In this document: positions 5,483-5,744 of the stretch, one piece after another | Layout of the letters: each line of letters begins with the position of its first letter | Numbering within the stretch: position 1 is the stretch's first letter | Source: Pseudomonadales bacterium | GTDB taxonomy: Bacteria; Pseudomonadota; Gammaproteobacteria; Pseudomonadales; Azotimanducaceae | Reading direction: 5' to 3' | Length of the DNA: 5,744 nt | NCBI GenBank assembly: GCA_028822125.1 | Contig: JAPKEK010000183.1 | Coordinates: 1-5,744, forward strand | Program-made: the position numbers and the translations under genes | The notes under the pieces: generated by a model | The model's database searches: none | Seen by the model: only the letters and a program-made list of their open reading frames with translations | What the model was told of the DNA's origin: nothing

Positions 5483-5744
5483 CTAACCAATGATACTGCT
5501 AATAGACCAACTCAAAGTGGAATCCATACCCCATAGAATCAAAGCCACAAAGATCACAACAACCACGACAATTAATGTGGTTTGGGTGGTTTCCTGTCTA
5601 GACGGCCATACCACTTTCCTTATCTCGATCCGTGCTTCCTTCGCCAAATCCCAGACCGACCGACCCAACTGGGTTTGCAAGCTGATCAATATTGCAATTG
5701 CCAGAACCACCAGGCCAGCTAACACTCTGTACAGGAGTGTGACC
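5483..5744 (-). CDS. secE: Preprotein translocase subunit SecE, C-terminal part (5' end outside the window)
   Basis: SecE clamps the two halves of SecY in the SecYEG inner-membrane export channel. The readable portion contains a hydrophobic segment (LAGLVVLAIAILISL), then the conserved cytoplasmic amphipathic helix and hinge (WDLAKEARIEIRKVVWPSRQ). The essential final membrane helix (TTLIVVVVVIFVALILWGMD) and a short periplasmic tail ending SSIIG follow. A GTG at 5725 could be read as a start, but the frame stays open to the edge and encodes VTLLYR in front of it. This fits the two upstream membrane helices of gammaproteobacterial SecE (about 127 residues in E. coli), so I take the gene as cut by the window rather than as a short 80-residue form. 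The stop is TAG at 5485-5483. nusG follows at once. Confidence 0.95.
   Translation of the reverse strand, partial: VTLLYRVLAGLVVLAIAILISLQTQLGRSVWDLAKEARIEIRKVVWPSRQETTQTTLIVVVVVIFVALILWGMDSTLSWSISSIIG

Noticed and set aside
5483..5725. A complete 80-residue SecE starting at the GTG at 5725
   Set aside because: The frame remains open to the window edge, and the upstream residues continue the alignment with the longer gammaproteobacterial SecE, so the true start lies outside.
1..5744. A novel system, mobile element, CRISPR array or tRNA
   Set aside because: Every long coding stretch is a conserved translation, transcription or secretion gene in the standard order, and the gaps are short and hold only leader-type structures.

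Overview
The whole window is one minus-strand block of housekeeping genes. In transcription order, from high to low coordinates, they are secE (3' part), nusG, rplK, rplA, rplJ, rplL and rpoB (5' part). This is the classical bacterial secE-nusG / L11-L1 / L10-L12 / beta cluster. The protein sequences point to a gammaproteobacterium resembling the Pseudomonas/Cellvibrio side of the class. Reasons include the beta N-terminus MAYSYTEKKRIRKDFGK, a beta numbering that runs only 4-5 residues ahead of E. coli (so the lineage-specific beta insertion is present), a proteobacterial NusG ending in ELDFGQVEKG, and a SecE with an upstream membrane segment before the conserved amphipathic helix. The species cannot be fixed from this sequence alone.

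Layout. 5744-5483 is secE, cut by the window edge. A 25-base gap leads to nusG (5457-4924, GTG start). A 118-base untranslated region with a foldable element, probably the L1 operator, precedes rplK (4805-4374). rplK touches rplA (4373-3678) with no bases between stop and start. A 194-base leader carrying an L10-leader-like RNA fold precedes rplJ (3483-2947, GTG start). A 24-base gap leads to rplL (2922-2548). A 120-base spacer with a strong GCAA-capped hairpin precedes rpoB, which starts at 2427 and stays open to base 1 (809 codons, no internal stop in any line of the frame). No gene on the plus strand is supported.

How they work together. SecE is a core part of the SecYEG protein-export channel. 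NusG couples RNA polymerase to Rho and to the ribosome. L11, L10 and L12 build the GTPase-associated stalk of the 50S subunit, and L1 forms the opposite, E-site stalk. RpoB is the beta subunit of RNA polymerase. The arrangement allows the ribosomal proteins to be held in step by feedback (L1 on rplKA, L10-L12 on rplJL) while rpoB expression is set apart from the much more abundant L12. The three non-coding gaps that contain foldable RNA sit exactly where that control is expected.

I found no sign of a new biological system, mobile element, CRISPR array or RNA gene. The points worth a second look are the RNA structures in the intergenic regions, a perfect inverted repeat overlapping the rplA stop codon, and a few residue-level departures in beta.
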